From positions 131,501-195,500 of the forward strand of contig NZ_CP136684.1 of NCBI RefSeq assembly GCF_032921865.1: a stretch of 64,000 bases of DNA. Reading direction: 5' to 3'. Each line of letters opens with the position of its first letter. Within the stretch, counting starts at the first letter, position 1. The notes under the pieces were generated by a model. The model was not told where the DNA came from. It was given only the letters and a program-made list of their open reading frames with translations, and searched no databases. Positions 17,342 to 26,233 of the stretch are shown piece after piece. The position numbers and the translations under genes were made by a program. Source of the stretch: Thalassospira lucentensis (GTDB taxonomy: Bacteria; Pseudomonadota; Alphaproteobacteria; Rhodospirillales; Thalassospiraceae).

Positions 17342-17921
17342 ACGGATCGCGACCATCCTGCTTGCCATACTGGGTATCATCTATCCGGTTCTGGTCTATT
17401 TCGGACTGACGGTCTTTTCCCCGCAGATCATCCTGATCGGGCTTCTGATCCTCGTTCTGTTGCGTGCCGCTTCATTTGCGCTGCAAAAACGTTATGGGCC
17501 TGCCGGTCTTGCGGTTCTGGTCGCCGTCATTGTCGCCGCAGGCGGCATCGCAAGCGAACTGGTCGCCATCCGCTTTTATCCGGTGATTGTCAGCCTGACC
17601 ATGGGCATGGTTTTTACCGTCACGCTGTTTACCGAACGCCCGATGGTCGAACGCCTGGCACGGCTTAAAATGCCTGATCTTGATGCCTATTCGGTTGCCT
17701 ACACGCGCAAACTGACCAAGGTCTGGATCGGATTTTTCGCGCTCAACGCGATGATTGCCACATGGACGGCACTTTATGCGAGCATGGAAATCTGGACGCT
17801 TTATAATGGGCTTCTGTCCTATGGCCTGATCGGCATCCTGTTCATTGGCGAATGGCCGGTCCGCCGTTTCTTGCGTGCCCGCCATGATCGCAAAACCGGA
17901 AACAATATCGAAACCCCATGA
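17322..17921 (+). CDS. Aryl-polyene cluster integral membrane protein (COG4648 type)
   Basis: The 199-residue product has five or six hydrophobic segments, from IATILLAILGIIYPVLVYFG through LLSYGLIGILFIGEW, and ends with a basic cytoplasmic tail. It corresponds to the predicted membrane protein found in most aryl-polyene clusters between the carrier proteins and the AMP ligase. It may hold the soluble synthase at the membrane or assist export; no activity is known to me. ATG 17322 gives a 20-base overlap with the carrier gene; an upstream in-frame ATG at 17301 is less likely. Confidence 0.8.
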   Translation: MTWSVPKRIATILLAILGIIYPVLVYFGLTVFSPQIILIGLLILVLLRAASFALQKRYGPAGLAVLVAVIVAAGGIASELVAIRFYPVIVSLTMGMVFTVTLFTERPMVERLARLKMPDLDAYSVAYTRKLTKVWIGFFALNAMIATWTALYASMEIWTLYNGLLSYGLIGILFIGEWPVRRFLRARHDRKTGNNIETP

Positions 17922-19606
17922 CCGGCTTTATCGCAAACCTGCATGATCCGAAAAACGCCGCCACCGCCCTTTGCGTCGAAGGCGGCCGGGTCTTCTGTGC
18001 GGGTGATATCCTGGCCGATATCGACCGGCTTTGCCCGATCTTGCGCCAATCTTCGCGCATCGCCATCCATTGCCAGTCGGCCCGTCTGTTCCTGATCGCG
18101 ATCACCGCCGCATGGCGGGCGGGGGCCACCGTGATTTTCCCGGCAACCGACCGCCCCGCCTATCTTGATGGCATCAGCAGCCAGTTCGATCTGTATCTGG
18201 ATGACGCCGCCATCCGCGAAAGACTTGCCTCGGCCACTGCGACCAATATCGACAGCCACATGACATTGCCCGCCGCAACCGATTGCCGCGCGGTATTCTT
18301 TACATCTGGCTCGACTGGGGATGCCAAACCCATCCCTAAAACACTGGCCCTGATCGAAGCCGAAATCACCATACAGGAACCGCTTTGGCAGCCGCACATC
18401 CCCAAAGGCGCACGCATTGTCGGGCTGGTATCGCATCAGCATATCTATGGCCTGATTTTCCGCATCGTCTGGCCGGTGATGACCAAGCGCGTTTTCACCG
18501 CCGATCCCGCCCCCTATTGGGAAATGATGCAGGGCGATATCAATAATGGCGATGTCCTGATCACAAGCCCCGCACATCTTAAAAACCTGCATCCCGATCT
18601 GGCAGATGTGCCGCGCCCGTCCCTGATCTTTTCATCGGGGGGGCCGCTCGATCTTGCCGCCGCACGTGAAACCACCGCCATGCTCGGCACCTGCCCGACC
18701 GAAATTTACGGCAGCACCGAAACCGGTGGCATCGCCCACCGTCAGCAGACCGGCGACAACTGCCCATGGCATCCTCTGCCGGGGGTCGAGGTCGCCCTAA
18801 ATGACGCCGGGTGCCTGCGCGTGCGTGCCGCCCATATCGCGGGCGATGACTGGTATCAAACCGAAGACATCGCAAAGATCAATGACGCAACCGGCACCTT
18901 CACCCTGCATGGCCGGGCCGACCGGGTGGTCAAGGTCGAAGGCAAACGCATTTCGCTGGGTGCGGTTGAACGCCATCTGCGCCAAAGCCATCTGGTCGAA
19001 GACGCCATTGCGCTTATCCCCGATGATGATGACCGCCGCCTTGGCGTAGTGGCCGTACTGTCGCCTGCGGGCCGCGATATGCTGGCCGAAATCGGGCGAT
19101 TTCGCATGGGCCGGCAATTGCGGCGTGAAATCGCCAAATTCGAAGATGATGCTGCCCTGCCGCAACGCTGGCGCTTTGTCGATCAGCTGCCATCCGACAG
19201 TCAGGGCAAACGCCCGCTTCATTTGCTGCGCGCTCTTTTTGCCGAAATGGAACCTTTAACGCCTGAAATCGTTATACAAAATCGCGATGATGACCGCGTC
19301 AACCTGTCGCTGCACCTGCCAACGGATCTGCTTTATTTCCGTGGCCATTTTCCCGGCATGCCGATCCTGCCGGGGGTGGTGCAACTGCACTGGGCCGTGG
19401 ATCAGGCCGCAGCGCTTTTTGACGTACCGGTCACCATCGGCGAAGTGACACAACTTAAATACCGAAAGCCGATCACACCCGGATCGACCGTGATGCTGGA
19501 ACTTGATTGCGACCGCGACAAAGCAAAAATCAAATTCCGTTATCATTCCGACGCCGAAGGCGATCACAGCTCCGGTATTCTGAAATGGCGCGAGGCTGCC
19601 TCATGA
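17918..19606 (+). CDS. AMP-dependent acyl ligase fused to a hotdog dehydratase (ApeH-ApeI type fusion)
   Basis: The 562-residue protein joins two functions. Residues 1-~440 are an adenylate-forming ligase with the phosphate loop FFTSGSTGDAKP and the core motif YGSTETGG; it would activate an aryl acid starter and load it on a carrier protein. Residues ~447-562 are a hotdog dehydratase with FRGHFPGMPILPGV, the FabZ-like catalytic-histidine motif. In characterised aryl-polyene clusters these are separate proteins, and the dehydratase works as a heterodimer with ApeP, whose counterpart is at 29341. The fusion would tether starter loading to dehydration. No stop or frameshift separates the halves. 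Confidence 0.9.
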   Translation: MTGFIANLHDPKNAATALCVEGGRVFCAGDILADIDRLCPILRQSSRIAIHCQSARLFLIAITAAWRAGATVIFPATDRPAYLDGISSQFDLYLDDAAIRERLASATATNIDSHMTLPAATDCRAVFFTSGSTGDAKPIPKTLALIEAEITIQEPLWQPHIPKGARIVGLVSHQHIYGLIFRIVWPVMTKRVFTADPAPYWEMMQGDINNGDVLITSPAHLKNLHPDLADVPRPSLIFSSGGPLDLAAARETTAMLGTCPTEIYGSTETGGIAHRQQTGDNCPWHPLPGVEVALNDAGCLRVRAAHIAGDDWYQTEDIAKINDATGTFTLHGRADRVVKVEGKRISLGAVERHLRQSHLVEDAIALIPDDDDRRLGVVAVLSPAGRDMLAEIGRFRMGRQLRREIAKFEDDAALPQRWRFVDQLPSDSQGKRPLHLLRALFAEMEPLTPEIVIQNRDDDRVNLSLHLPTDLLYFRGHFPGMPILPGVVQLHWAVDQAAALFDVPVTIGEVTQLKYRKPITPGSTVMLELDCDRDKAKIKFRYHSDAEGDHSSGILKWREAAS

Positions 19607-21324
19607 AAATCTGTGCCGTCATCCCCACCCATAACCATCATGATGTCCTGGCTGATGTCGTGGCGCGCATCCGCGAATATGATCTGCCGGTGATCATCAT
19701 TGATGACGGCTCGAACGTGCAAACGCATGATGTTGTGGCAGCCCTGCACGATCCCGAAAACGGGGTTACCTGTCAGCATCTCGATGAAAATGGCGGCAAG
19801 GGTGTGGCGGTGATGGCGGGCCTTGCCATGGCTGAACGCGCCGGTTTCACCCACGCCATTCAGGTCGATGCCGACGGGCAGCACAATCTTGACCGGATCG
19901 AAGAAATGATCCGCATCGCCCGCGAAGACCCGGCTGCCCTCATCACCGGCCTTCCGGTCTATGACGACAGCATCCCGGAAAAACGCCGCATCGGGCGCTG
20001 GATTTCCCATGTCTGGGTCTGGATCGAAACATTATCGACCCATATCCGCGACAGCATGTGCGGCTTTCGCGTGTATCCGGTATCCGAAAGCCTCGCGGTC
20101 TGGCGCGAAGAAGGCTGCGGCCATAAAATGGATTTCGACACCGAACTGATGGTGCGCCTTTACTGGCGCGGTGTCCCGATCCATCACGTTCCGACCGAAG
20201 TCACATATCCCAAAAACAACACATCGAACTTCCGCATGTGGAAGGACAATGTCCTGATCAGTTGGATGCACACCCGGCTGTTCTTTGGCATGCTGATCCG
20301 CCTGCCGGGCTTTATCGCGCGTGGCGGTCACTTCGGGCAGAAACACCGCACCGGTATTGATCCCGAAAAACATCCTGAAACCGGGGGAAAATCCGCCCGG
20401 CACTGGTCGGAAATTGATGAACGCGGCATGTATTGGGGCATCCGGTTCCTTGGCATGGTTTACCGTTATGGCGGGCGGCGACTTTGCATGGTGGTGATGT
20501 TTCCGATCATTGCCTATTTCTTTGCCACCGGGCGGATTGCAAGGCGGGCTTCGCAGGATTTCCTGACCCGGATTGCCGCCATCACCGGCCACCCCAAACC
20601 GGGCCTGCGTGACAGTTTCCGCCATTTCATGAATTTCGGCGAAAGCGCGCTGGATAAGATCGCCGCATGGTCAGGCGAAATGAAGATCGATGATCTTGAC
20701 CTGCCCGATCACGCCGAAAGCCTGTTTGACTATATACCGCGTGATCAGGCCGTCATCCTGTTCGTATCCCATTTCGGCAATATCGAACTGGTCAGGGCGA
20801 TTGCCAGCCGCGACCGCGATTTTCGTGTCAATGTGCTATTGCATCAAAAAAACGCTGCCCGCTTTGGCCGTGTCCTGCAAAAATTCGCCCCCGAAAGCCA
20901 GGTTGATCTGATCGAGGTCACCGAAATCGGCCCCGATACCGCGATGCTGCTGCGTGAAAAGGTCGAACGCGGCGAATGGATCGTGATTGCGGCTGACCGC
21001 GTTGCCATTGGTGCGCGTGATAAATCGGTAAGTGTCCCGTTTCTGGGCGATCCGGCTCCGTTCCCGCAGGGGCCGTTTGTTCTGGCCCATCTGCTGCAAT
21101 GCCCGGTTTACATGGCCGCCGCATGGCGCAACGGAAACCGGTTTGAAATCGCGTGGGAAAAACTGGCCGATAAAATAACCCTGCCGCGTGCCAACCGGGT
21201 CGGTAAAATCACCGAATATGCCGAACAATATGCAGGCTGGCTTGAAAAGCTTGTTGTGACGCGGCCGCTGCAATGGTTCAATTTCTATGACTTCTGGGCG
21301 AATAAAAAGGACAACAATGAATAA
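19603..21324 (+). CDS. Family 2 glycosyltransferase fused to a lysophospholipid-type acyltransferase
   Basis: From ATG 19603 the protein has 573 residues. Residues 1-~230 are a GT-A glycosyltransferase (AVIPTHNHHDV, IIDDGS, VDADGQH). A membrane-associated section follows near residues 285-310. Residues ~340-573 are an LpxL/HtrB-like acyltransferase (FVSHFGNIE near residue 388, ADRVAI, QGPFVLAHL), in which the usual Asp of the H-x4-D pair is Glu. It would glycosylate and acylate the lipid anchor or the polyene head. The gene overlaps its neighbours by four and eight bases. Confidence 0.88.
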   Translation: MKICAVIPTHNHHDVLADVVARIREYDLPVIIIDDGSNVQTHDVVAALHDPENGVTCQHLDENGGKGVAVMAGLAMAERAGFTHAIQVDADGQHNLDRIEEMIRIAREDPAALITGLPVYDDSIPEKRRIGRWISHVWVWIETLSTHIRDSMCGFRVYPVSESLAVWREEGCGHKMDFDTELMVRLYWRGVPIHHVPTEVTYPKNNTSNFRMWKDNVLISWMHTRLFFGMLIRLPGFIARGGHFGQKHRTGIDPEKHPETGGKSARHWSEIDERGMYWGIRFLGMVYRYGGRRLCMVVMFPIIAYFFATGRIARRASQDFLTRIAAITGHPKPGLRDSFRHFMNFGESALDKIAAWSGEMKIDDLDLPDHAESLFDYIPRDQAVILFVSHFGNIELVRAIASRDRDFRVNVLLHQKNAARFGRVLQKFAPESQVDLIEVTEIGPDTAMLLREKVERGEWIVIAADRVAIGARDKSVSVPFLGDPAPFPQGPFVLAHLLQCPVYMAAAWRNGNRFEIAWEKLADKITLPRANRVGKITEYAEQYAGWLEKLVVTRPLQWFNFYDFWANKKDNNE

Positions 21325-22879
21325 CAGCCGCACCACTGTCCTGTTTGGCGAGGAAAACCTGCGCATCGAAGATATCGTTGCCCTTGCCGAACAACGCGCC
21401 CTGCCCGTCCTCTCATCCGACCCGGAGTTCACCAGCCGCATTCAGGCCGGGGCCGATTTCCTTGATCGGGAATTGCGCGATCACGGCCATATCTATGGTG
21501 TGACCACCGGCTATGGTGATTCCGTTTCGCGCCGTGTGCCACCCGAACTGGTCGCCGAACTGCCGCTGCATCTCAGCCGGTTTCACGGCTGCGGCCTTGG
21601 CGATATCCTCACGCCCGATCAGGCGCGCGCCGTCCTTGCCGTCCGGCTTGCATCACTTTGCACCGGCTATTCCGGTGTCAGCCTTGATCTTCTGCGCCAG
21701 CTTGCCGGTCTTCTGGAACATGACATCACGCCCCTGATCCCCGAAGAAGGATCGGTCGGCGCCAGCGGCGATCTGACCCCGCTTTCCTATGTGGCTGCCG
21801 CCCTGATCGGTGAACGCGATGTGCTTTATCGCGGCCAGAAAATGACCGCCCTTGATGCGCTTGCTACGTCCGGGTTAACGCCGTTAACGCTGCGCCCCAA
21901 GGAAGCCCTCGCCATCATGAACGGCACATCGGTCATGACCGCCATGATGTGTCAGGCTTTCGTGCGTGCCGATTACCTGTGCCGCCTGACCGCACGCATT
22001 ACAGCACTTGCCTCTATCGGGTTGCTCGGCAATCCGGCCCATTTTGACAAACGCCTGTTTGCTGCAAAACCCCATCCGGGGCAGGCCCGCATTGCGTCCT
22101 TTATCGAAACCGACCTTGCCGATCTGGGCGCGGATTATGCCCCCGCCCGGTTGCAGGATCGTTATTCGCTGCGCTGTGCGCCGCATGTCATCGGCGTTCT
22201 GGCCGACATGATGCCGACCTTCCGCGCAACCCTTGAAACCGAACTGAACAGTGCCAATGACAACCCGCTGATCGATGTCGAAGGCGAAACCATCCTGCAT
22301 GGCGGTCATTTCTATGGCGGGCATGTTGCCTTCGTCGCCGATGGCATGAAAACCCTGATCGCCAATCTGGCTGATCTGATGGACCGGCAGATGGCGCTTC
22401 TGGTCGATACCAAATTCAATCATGGCCTGCCATCGAACCTGTCGGGATCGGATGCGGATCGCGCTTCGATCAATCATGGGCTCAAGGCCGTGCAGATCGG
22501 CGTTTCCGCCTGGACGGCAGAGGCATTGAAAAACACCATGCCCGCCAGCGTCTTTTCCCGTTCGACCGAATGCCATAACCAGGACAAGGTCAGCATGGGA
22601 ACGATTGCCGCCCGTGATTGCCTGCGCATCCTGCAACTGACCGAACAGGTCGCGGCTGCCAACCTGATTGCCGTCAAACAGGCGATCACGCTGCGCCTCA
22701 AAAACGGGGACATCAAACCCGAACAACTTGGCAGTGATATCACCGCCTTCCTGGATGCGCTTGGCACCGACATCCCATTCATCGCCGAAGACCAGCCGCT
22801 CGAAGCAACCCTCCGCCTTCTGATCGACCGCATTCAATCGCGCCACTGGGCGCTTTATGGCGGGGATCTGGCATCATGA
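21317..22879 (+). CDS. Aromatic amino-acid ammonia-lyase (HAL/PAL/TAL family)
   Basis: The 520-residue enzyme has the MIO cofactor-forming Ala149-Ser150-Gly151 in ASGDLTPLSY, the catalytic Tyr60 in YGVTTGYG and the NDNPLID segment. Such enzymes remove ammonia from histidine, phenylalanine or tyrosine. In this cluster a cinnamate or coumarate starter for the aryl polyene is the logical product. The selectivity pair is Phe89-His90, whereas His-Leu marks tyrosine enzymes, Phe-Leu phenylalanine enzymes and Ser-His histidine enzymes, so the substrate is not settled. QDRYSLRCAPH has His where histidine lyases have Gln. ATG 21317 has AAAAAGG upstream. Confidence 0.9.
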   Translation: MNNSRTTVLFGEENLRIEDIVALAEQRALPVLSSDPEFTSRIQAGADFLDRELRDHGHIYGVTTGYGDSVSRRVPPELVAELPLHLSRFHGCGLGDILTPDQARAVLAVRLASLCTGYSGVSLDLLRQLAGLLEHDITPLIPEEGSVGASGDLTPLSYVAAALIGERDVLYRGQKMTALDALATSGLTPLTLRPKEALAIMNGTSVMTAMMCQAFVRADYLCRLTARITALASIGLLGNPAHFDKRLFAAKPHPGQARIASFIETDLADLGADYAPARLQDRYSLRCAPHVIGVLADMMPTFRATLETELNSANDNPLIDVEGETILHGGHFYGGHVAFVADGMKTLIANLADLMDRQMALLVDTKFNHGLPSNLSGSDADRASINHGLKAVQIGVSAWTAEALKNTMPASVFSRSTECHNQDKVSMGTIAARDCLRILQLTEQVAAANLIAVKQAITLRLKNGDIKPEQLGSDITAFLDALGTDIPFIAEDQPLEATLRLLIDRIQSRHWALYGGDLAS

Positions 22880-23283
22880 TCAGTGCGTCGGTCACCGAAA
22901 CGGTGCAGTTCTATCACCTTGATCCGATGAATGTCGTTTGGCACGGAAATTACGTGCAATTCTTTGAAAATGCCCGCTGCGCGCTGCTGGATCAGATCGA
23001 CTACAACTATCCGCAAATGGATGCGTCGGGCTATGTCTGGCCGGTGGTGGATATGCGGGTCAAATATGTCCGCCCCTGCACCTTCGGGCAGAATATCACG
23101 ATCACCGCGACGCTCCGCGAATATGAAAACCGGCTTAAAATCGACTATCTGGTCAGCGACAGCAAAACCGGTGAAAAACTGACCAAGGGCTTCACCATTC
23201 AGGTCGCGGTCGAAAAATCCAGCGGCGAAATGCTCTATCGCAGCCCCAATTTCTTCATCGAAAAGATGGAGGCCCTTGTTTGA
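22876..23283 (+). CDS. Hotdog acyl-CoA/ACP thioesterase of the aryl-polyene cluster
   Basis: The 135-residue protein matches the 4-hydroxybenzoyl-CoA thioesterase group, with FYHLDPMNVVWHGNYVQFFE containing the catalytic Asp near the N-terminus. It may release the finished chain or edit misloaded carrier proteins. It overlaps the ammonia-lyase by four bases (ATGA) and the LolA-like gene by four bases. Confidence 0.86.
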   Translation: MISASVTETVQFYHLDPMNVVWHGNYVQFFENARCALLDQIDYNYPQMDASGYVWPVVDMRVKYVRPCTFGQNITITATLREYENRLKIDYLVSDSKTGEKLTKGFTIQVAVEKSSGEMLYRSPNFFIEKMEALV

Positions 23284-23915
23284 CCCCGATCCGCCGCCTG
23301 ATCGCATCCGTCGCAACCGCCGCCCTGCTGGCTGCAGGCATGGCCGGCACCGCACGGGCGGATGATATCCCATCCCCGGCGACAATCGGCACAGAACAAT
23401 ACCTCGGCGGCAGTTTCACCATGGACCGCCACCTTGACGGCTTTGACAAACCGCTCACCTCGAACGGCGATTTCGTCCTGTCCCCGGCACGCGGGCTGGT
23501 CTGGCGCACCCTTGCCCCGTTTCCCGGCACCACGATCCTTGATGATCACGGCATCACCCGCATCGATGATCAGGGCAACCGCGACGAGTTGGCGCGTGGC
23601 GATCAGTTCCGCCAGTTTGTCGAACTGATTTCTGCCGTCCTTGCCGGAAACTGGCAACCGCTGGAGCAGCGCTTTGACATCGCCAAGGACACAACCGAAC
23701 AAGGCGCGTGGCAGGTCATCCTGACGCCAAAGGATGGCAGCACCATCCAAAACCAGATCAGCAAAATCACCGCCACGGGTACTGATTTTGTTGAAAATGT
23801 CCGCCTCGAAAAACCGACCGGCGATCATGATGCCATCACCCTTTCCGATCAGTCATTGCAAAGCCTGCCGCTGCCGCCCGAATTTGCCGCCCTTCTGACC
23901 GGCACAGGTCAGTAA
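23280..23915 (+). CDS. LolA-like outer-membrane lipoprotein carrier
   Basis: The 211-residue protein has a signal peptide (cleavage near GTARA) and the LolA-type fold signature: GDFVLSPARGLVWRTLAPFPGTTILDD and later beta-strands. LolA proteins ferry lipidated cargo across the periplasm; here the cargo would be the polyene lipid. The start is TTG at 23280, supported by GGAGG seven bases upstream and by overlap with the previous stop. It is followed with a one-base overlap by the MMPL exporter, an arrangement typical for a dedicated export pair. Confidence 0.84.
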   Translation: MTPIRRLIASVATAALLAAGMAGTARADDIPSPATIGTEQYLGGSFTMDRHLDGFDKPLTSNGDFVLSPARGLVWRTLAPFPGTTILDDHGITRIDDQGNRDELARGDQFRQFVELISAVLAGNWQPLEQRFDIAKDTTEQGAWQVILTPKDGSTIQNQISKITATGTDFVENVRLEKPTGDHDAITLSDQSLQSLPLPPEFAALLTGTGQ

Positions 23916-26233
23916 TGGCATTGCGCGCAACCCTCTGGGCCCTGTGCCTGATCGCGATGGCGGTTTTTACCGCGTGGCAATTACGCGGCGGTCATACCGG
24001 GATCGATGCCGATATCCTGTCCCTGATCGGGCAGGAAAATGCCGCCCCAAACGCCCAGCAAAGCGACATCGCCACCGTCCGCCATCTGCTGGCAAATGAT
24101 GGTCAGCAGGCGATCTTCATGCTCTCGCATTCAGACCGCGACGCACTTGAAACCGCCGCCACTGATTTCACGGGCCGGATCGCGGCCCTTGATGGCACGC
24201 AGGGCATCACCCTTCCCGGTCACAACAATGATCGCTTTGCCGATCTGATGGCGCTGTATGGCCCGCACGCCAACAGCCTGCTGTCTCCGGCTGATCGCGA
24301 AAAACTGGCAAATGGCAAAGCCGAAACCCTTTATCGCCGTGCACTTCAGAACCTCTATTCCCCGGCCACAACGCTCAGCAGCCAGTCGCTAAAACAGGAC
24401 CCGTTCGCGCTTCTGCCCGCCTTCCTGTCCGACCTTGGCACCAAGCTCGGCACCGGTAACGATATCATCACCCACGGCGGGCAATTTTACCTGCCGGTGA
24501 TGGCAAGCCTGTCACCTGATCTGCGCAGCTCCGGCAACGATCAACGGTGGGTCTCTGCGGCCAATGCCGCCCTGCAATCCATCACCGATGCCACCCCCGG
24601 TCTGAGTACCGCCAAAACCGGCCAGATTTTCTTTGCCGTGGCAGAAGCCACCCGCGCGCAATCCGATGTGCAACGCATCGCGATCATCGCAACCATCGGC
24701 ATCCTTGTGATGATTGGGCTGGTATTCTACTCCGCCCTCCCGCTTCTGGGGGCGCTTCTGGTCGTCGGCAGCGGCCTTTTGGCAGGGCTCGCCGCCGTGG
24801 TCGCGATCTTCCCGGCGATCCATGCGATTGCGCTGGTGTTTGGCGCGACCATGATCGGCATTTCAGTCGATTATGCCCTGCATTATCTTGTGCTACCCTC
24901 CAACGCCGGGTCGCCTGTTGATCGGCTGCGTAAAATCAGACCGGGGCTAAGCCTTGGCCTTCTGACATCCGTGATCGGCTTTGGCGCGCTGTCACTCAGC
25001 CCCACCCAATTGCTATCCCAGATCGCGGTTTATTCCGTCGCCGGTCTGGTGGCGGCCTATTGTTCGGTGCTGTTCCTGCTGCCCCTGATCCCGGCCCGCG
25101 ATGTCCGGCCATCCTCGCCGATCCGCAAACTCCATGACGGATTGCAAGTCGCCCTTGGCAAAACATTTGCCCCGATCCGCGTTCGACTGATCGCAAGTGG
25201 CGCGATCATCATCACCCTTGCCCTTGCGGCCTTCCTGATCCCCGGCAATAACGATATCCGCCAGTTCGGCCACGGCAATGACTCCCTGATATCAGACGCC
25301 GGTAAAATCGCCGATATCCTTGGCCTTGGCGGCAGCCCCGTATTCATCCGCATTGACGGCACCGATCCCCAAACCCGCCTTGAAACCGGCGAAGCAATCC
25401 GCGATGCCCTGGCACCGCTGATCATGGATAACCGGCTTGGCGGCATGATCGGCCTGTCCGATCTGATCCCGTCCATCGCCCGGCAAACCGAAAACCGCGA
25501 TCTGGTCACAAATGGCCTTTATGATCGCTTTGGCGCGGCCCTGTCCGATCAGTTGCCGGTCAGGATCACCGCGCCGGATAAGGATGCCGATTATCTTGTC
25601 CCCGATGACAACACGGCAAGGACATTACCCGAAATCACCCGCCTGCATTCCGGCGGTTCGGACATCATCCGCCTTCGCAACGCCACCGATATTGACGCCA
25701 TTCGTAACGCCCTTACCGATATCCAAAACGTCACCCTGATCAATCCGTCCACCGCGATCAGCAACCAGTTTGCCGCCTACCGCCTGTGGGCATGGATTGC
25801 CCTGGGCGGTGCGCTTTGTGTTGCCGCGATCCTTGCCGTTTTGCGTTACGGGCTTCAAACCGGCATCTGCGTTTTTGCCGCTCCCGCCGGGGCCATCCTG
25901 TTTGCCGTGCTGGGCGGTTATGCCTTTGACATCGCCCAAAGCTTCTTTACCACCATGGCGCTGTTTCTGGTCTTTGCCATTGGCGCGGATTACGTGCTGT
26001 TTCTGGCCGAAAGCCGTAACGAAACCCATGATGACGACACCCGACTTGCGGTATTGCTGTCGCTGATCAGCAGCGTCTTGGCCTTTGGCCTGCTTGCCAC
26101 ATCATCCGTACCACTGGTGCGCGATATCGGATCGGTGATTGCCATCGGCCTGATCGGGGCATGGTTCCTGGCCTTCTGGATGACGGCACCGACAAAACAC
26201 GAGCAAACCCAAAATCAGCGGGGACAGGAATAG
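23915..26233 (+). CDS. MMPL/RND-family exporter of the aryl-polyene cluster
   Basis: The 772-residue protein has about twelve membrane segments in two halves, each with a large periplasmic loop (about residues 30-245 and 435-610). GATMIGISVDYALHYLVLP and FAIGADYVLFLAESRNE are the paired transmembrane segments with the proton-relay aspartates typical of MMPL transporters. It most probably lifts the acylated polyene from the inner membrane towards the LolA-like carrier encoded just upstream. Confidence 0.9.
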   Translation: MALRATLWALCLIAMAVFTAWQLRGGHTGIDADILSLIGQENAAPNAQQSDIATVRHLLANDGQQAIFMLSHSDRDALETAATDFTGRIAALDGTQGITLPGHNNDRFADLMALYGPHANSLLSPADREKLANGKAETLYRRALQNLYSPATTLSSQSLKQDPFALLPAFLSDLGTKLGTGNDIITHGGQFYLPVMASLSPDLRSSGNDQRWVSAANAALQSITDATPGLSTAKTGQIFFAVAEATRAQSDVQRIAIIATIGILVMIGLVFYSALPLLGALLVVGSGLLAGLAAVVAIFPAIHAIALVFGATMIGISVDYALHYLVLPSNAGSPVDRLRKIRPGLSLGLLTSVIGFGALSLSPTQLLSQIAVYSVAGLVAAYCSVLFLLPLIPARDVRPSSPIRKLHDGLQVALGKTFAPIRVRLIASGAIIITLALAAFLIPGNNDIRQFGHGNDSLISDAGKIADILGLGGSPVFIRIDGTDPQTRLETGEAIRDALAPLIMDNRLGGMIGLSDLIPSIARQTENRDLVTNGLYDRFGAALSDQLPVRITAPDKDADYLVPDDNTARTLPEITRLHSGGSDIIRLRNATDIDAIRNALTDIQNVTLINPSTAISNQFAAYRLWAWIALGGALCVAAILAVLRYGLQTGICVFAAPAGAILFAVLGGYAFDIAQSFFTTMALFLVFAIGADYVLFLAESRNETHDDDTRLAVLLSLISSVLAFGLLATSSVPLVRDIGSVIAIGLIGAWFLAFWMTAPTKHEQTQNQRGQE

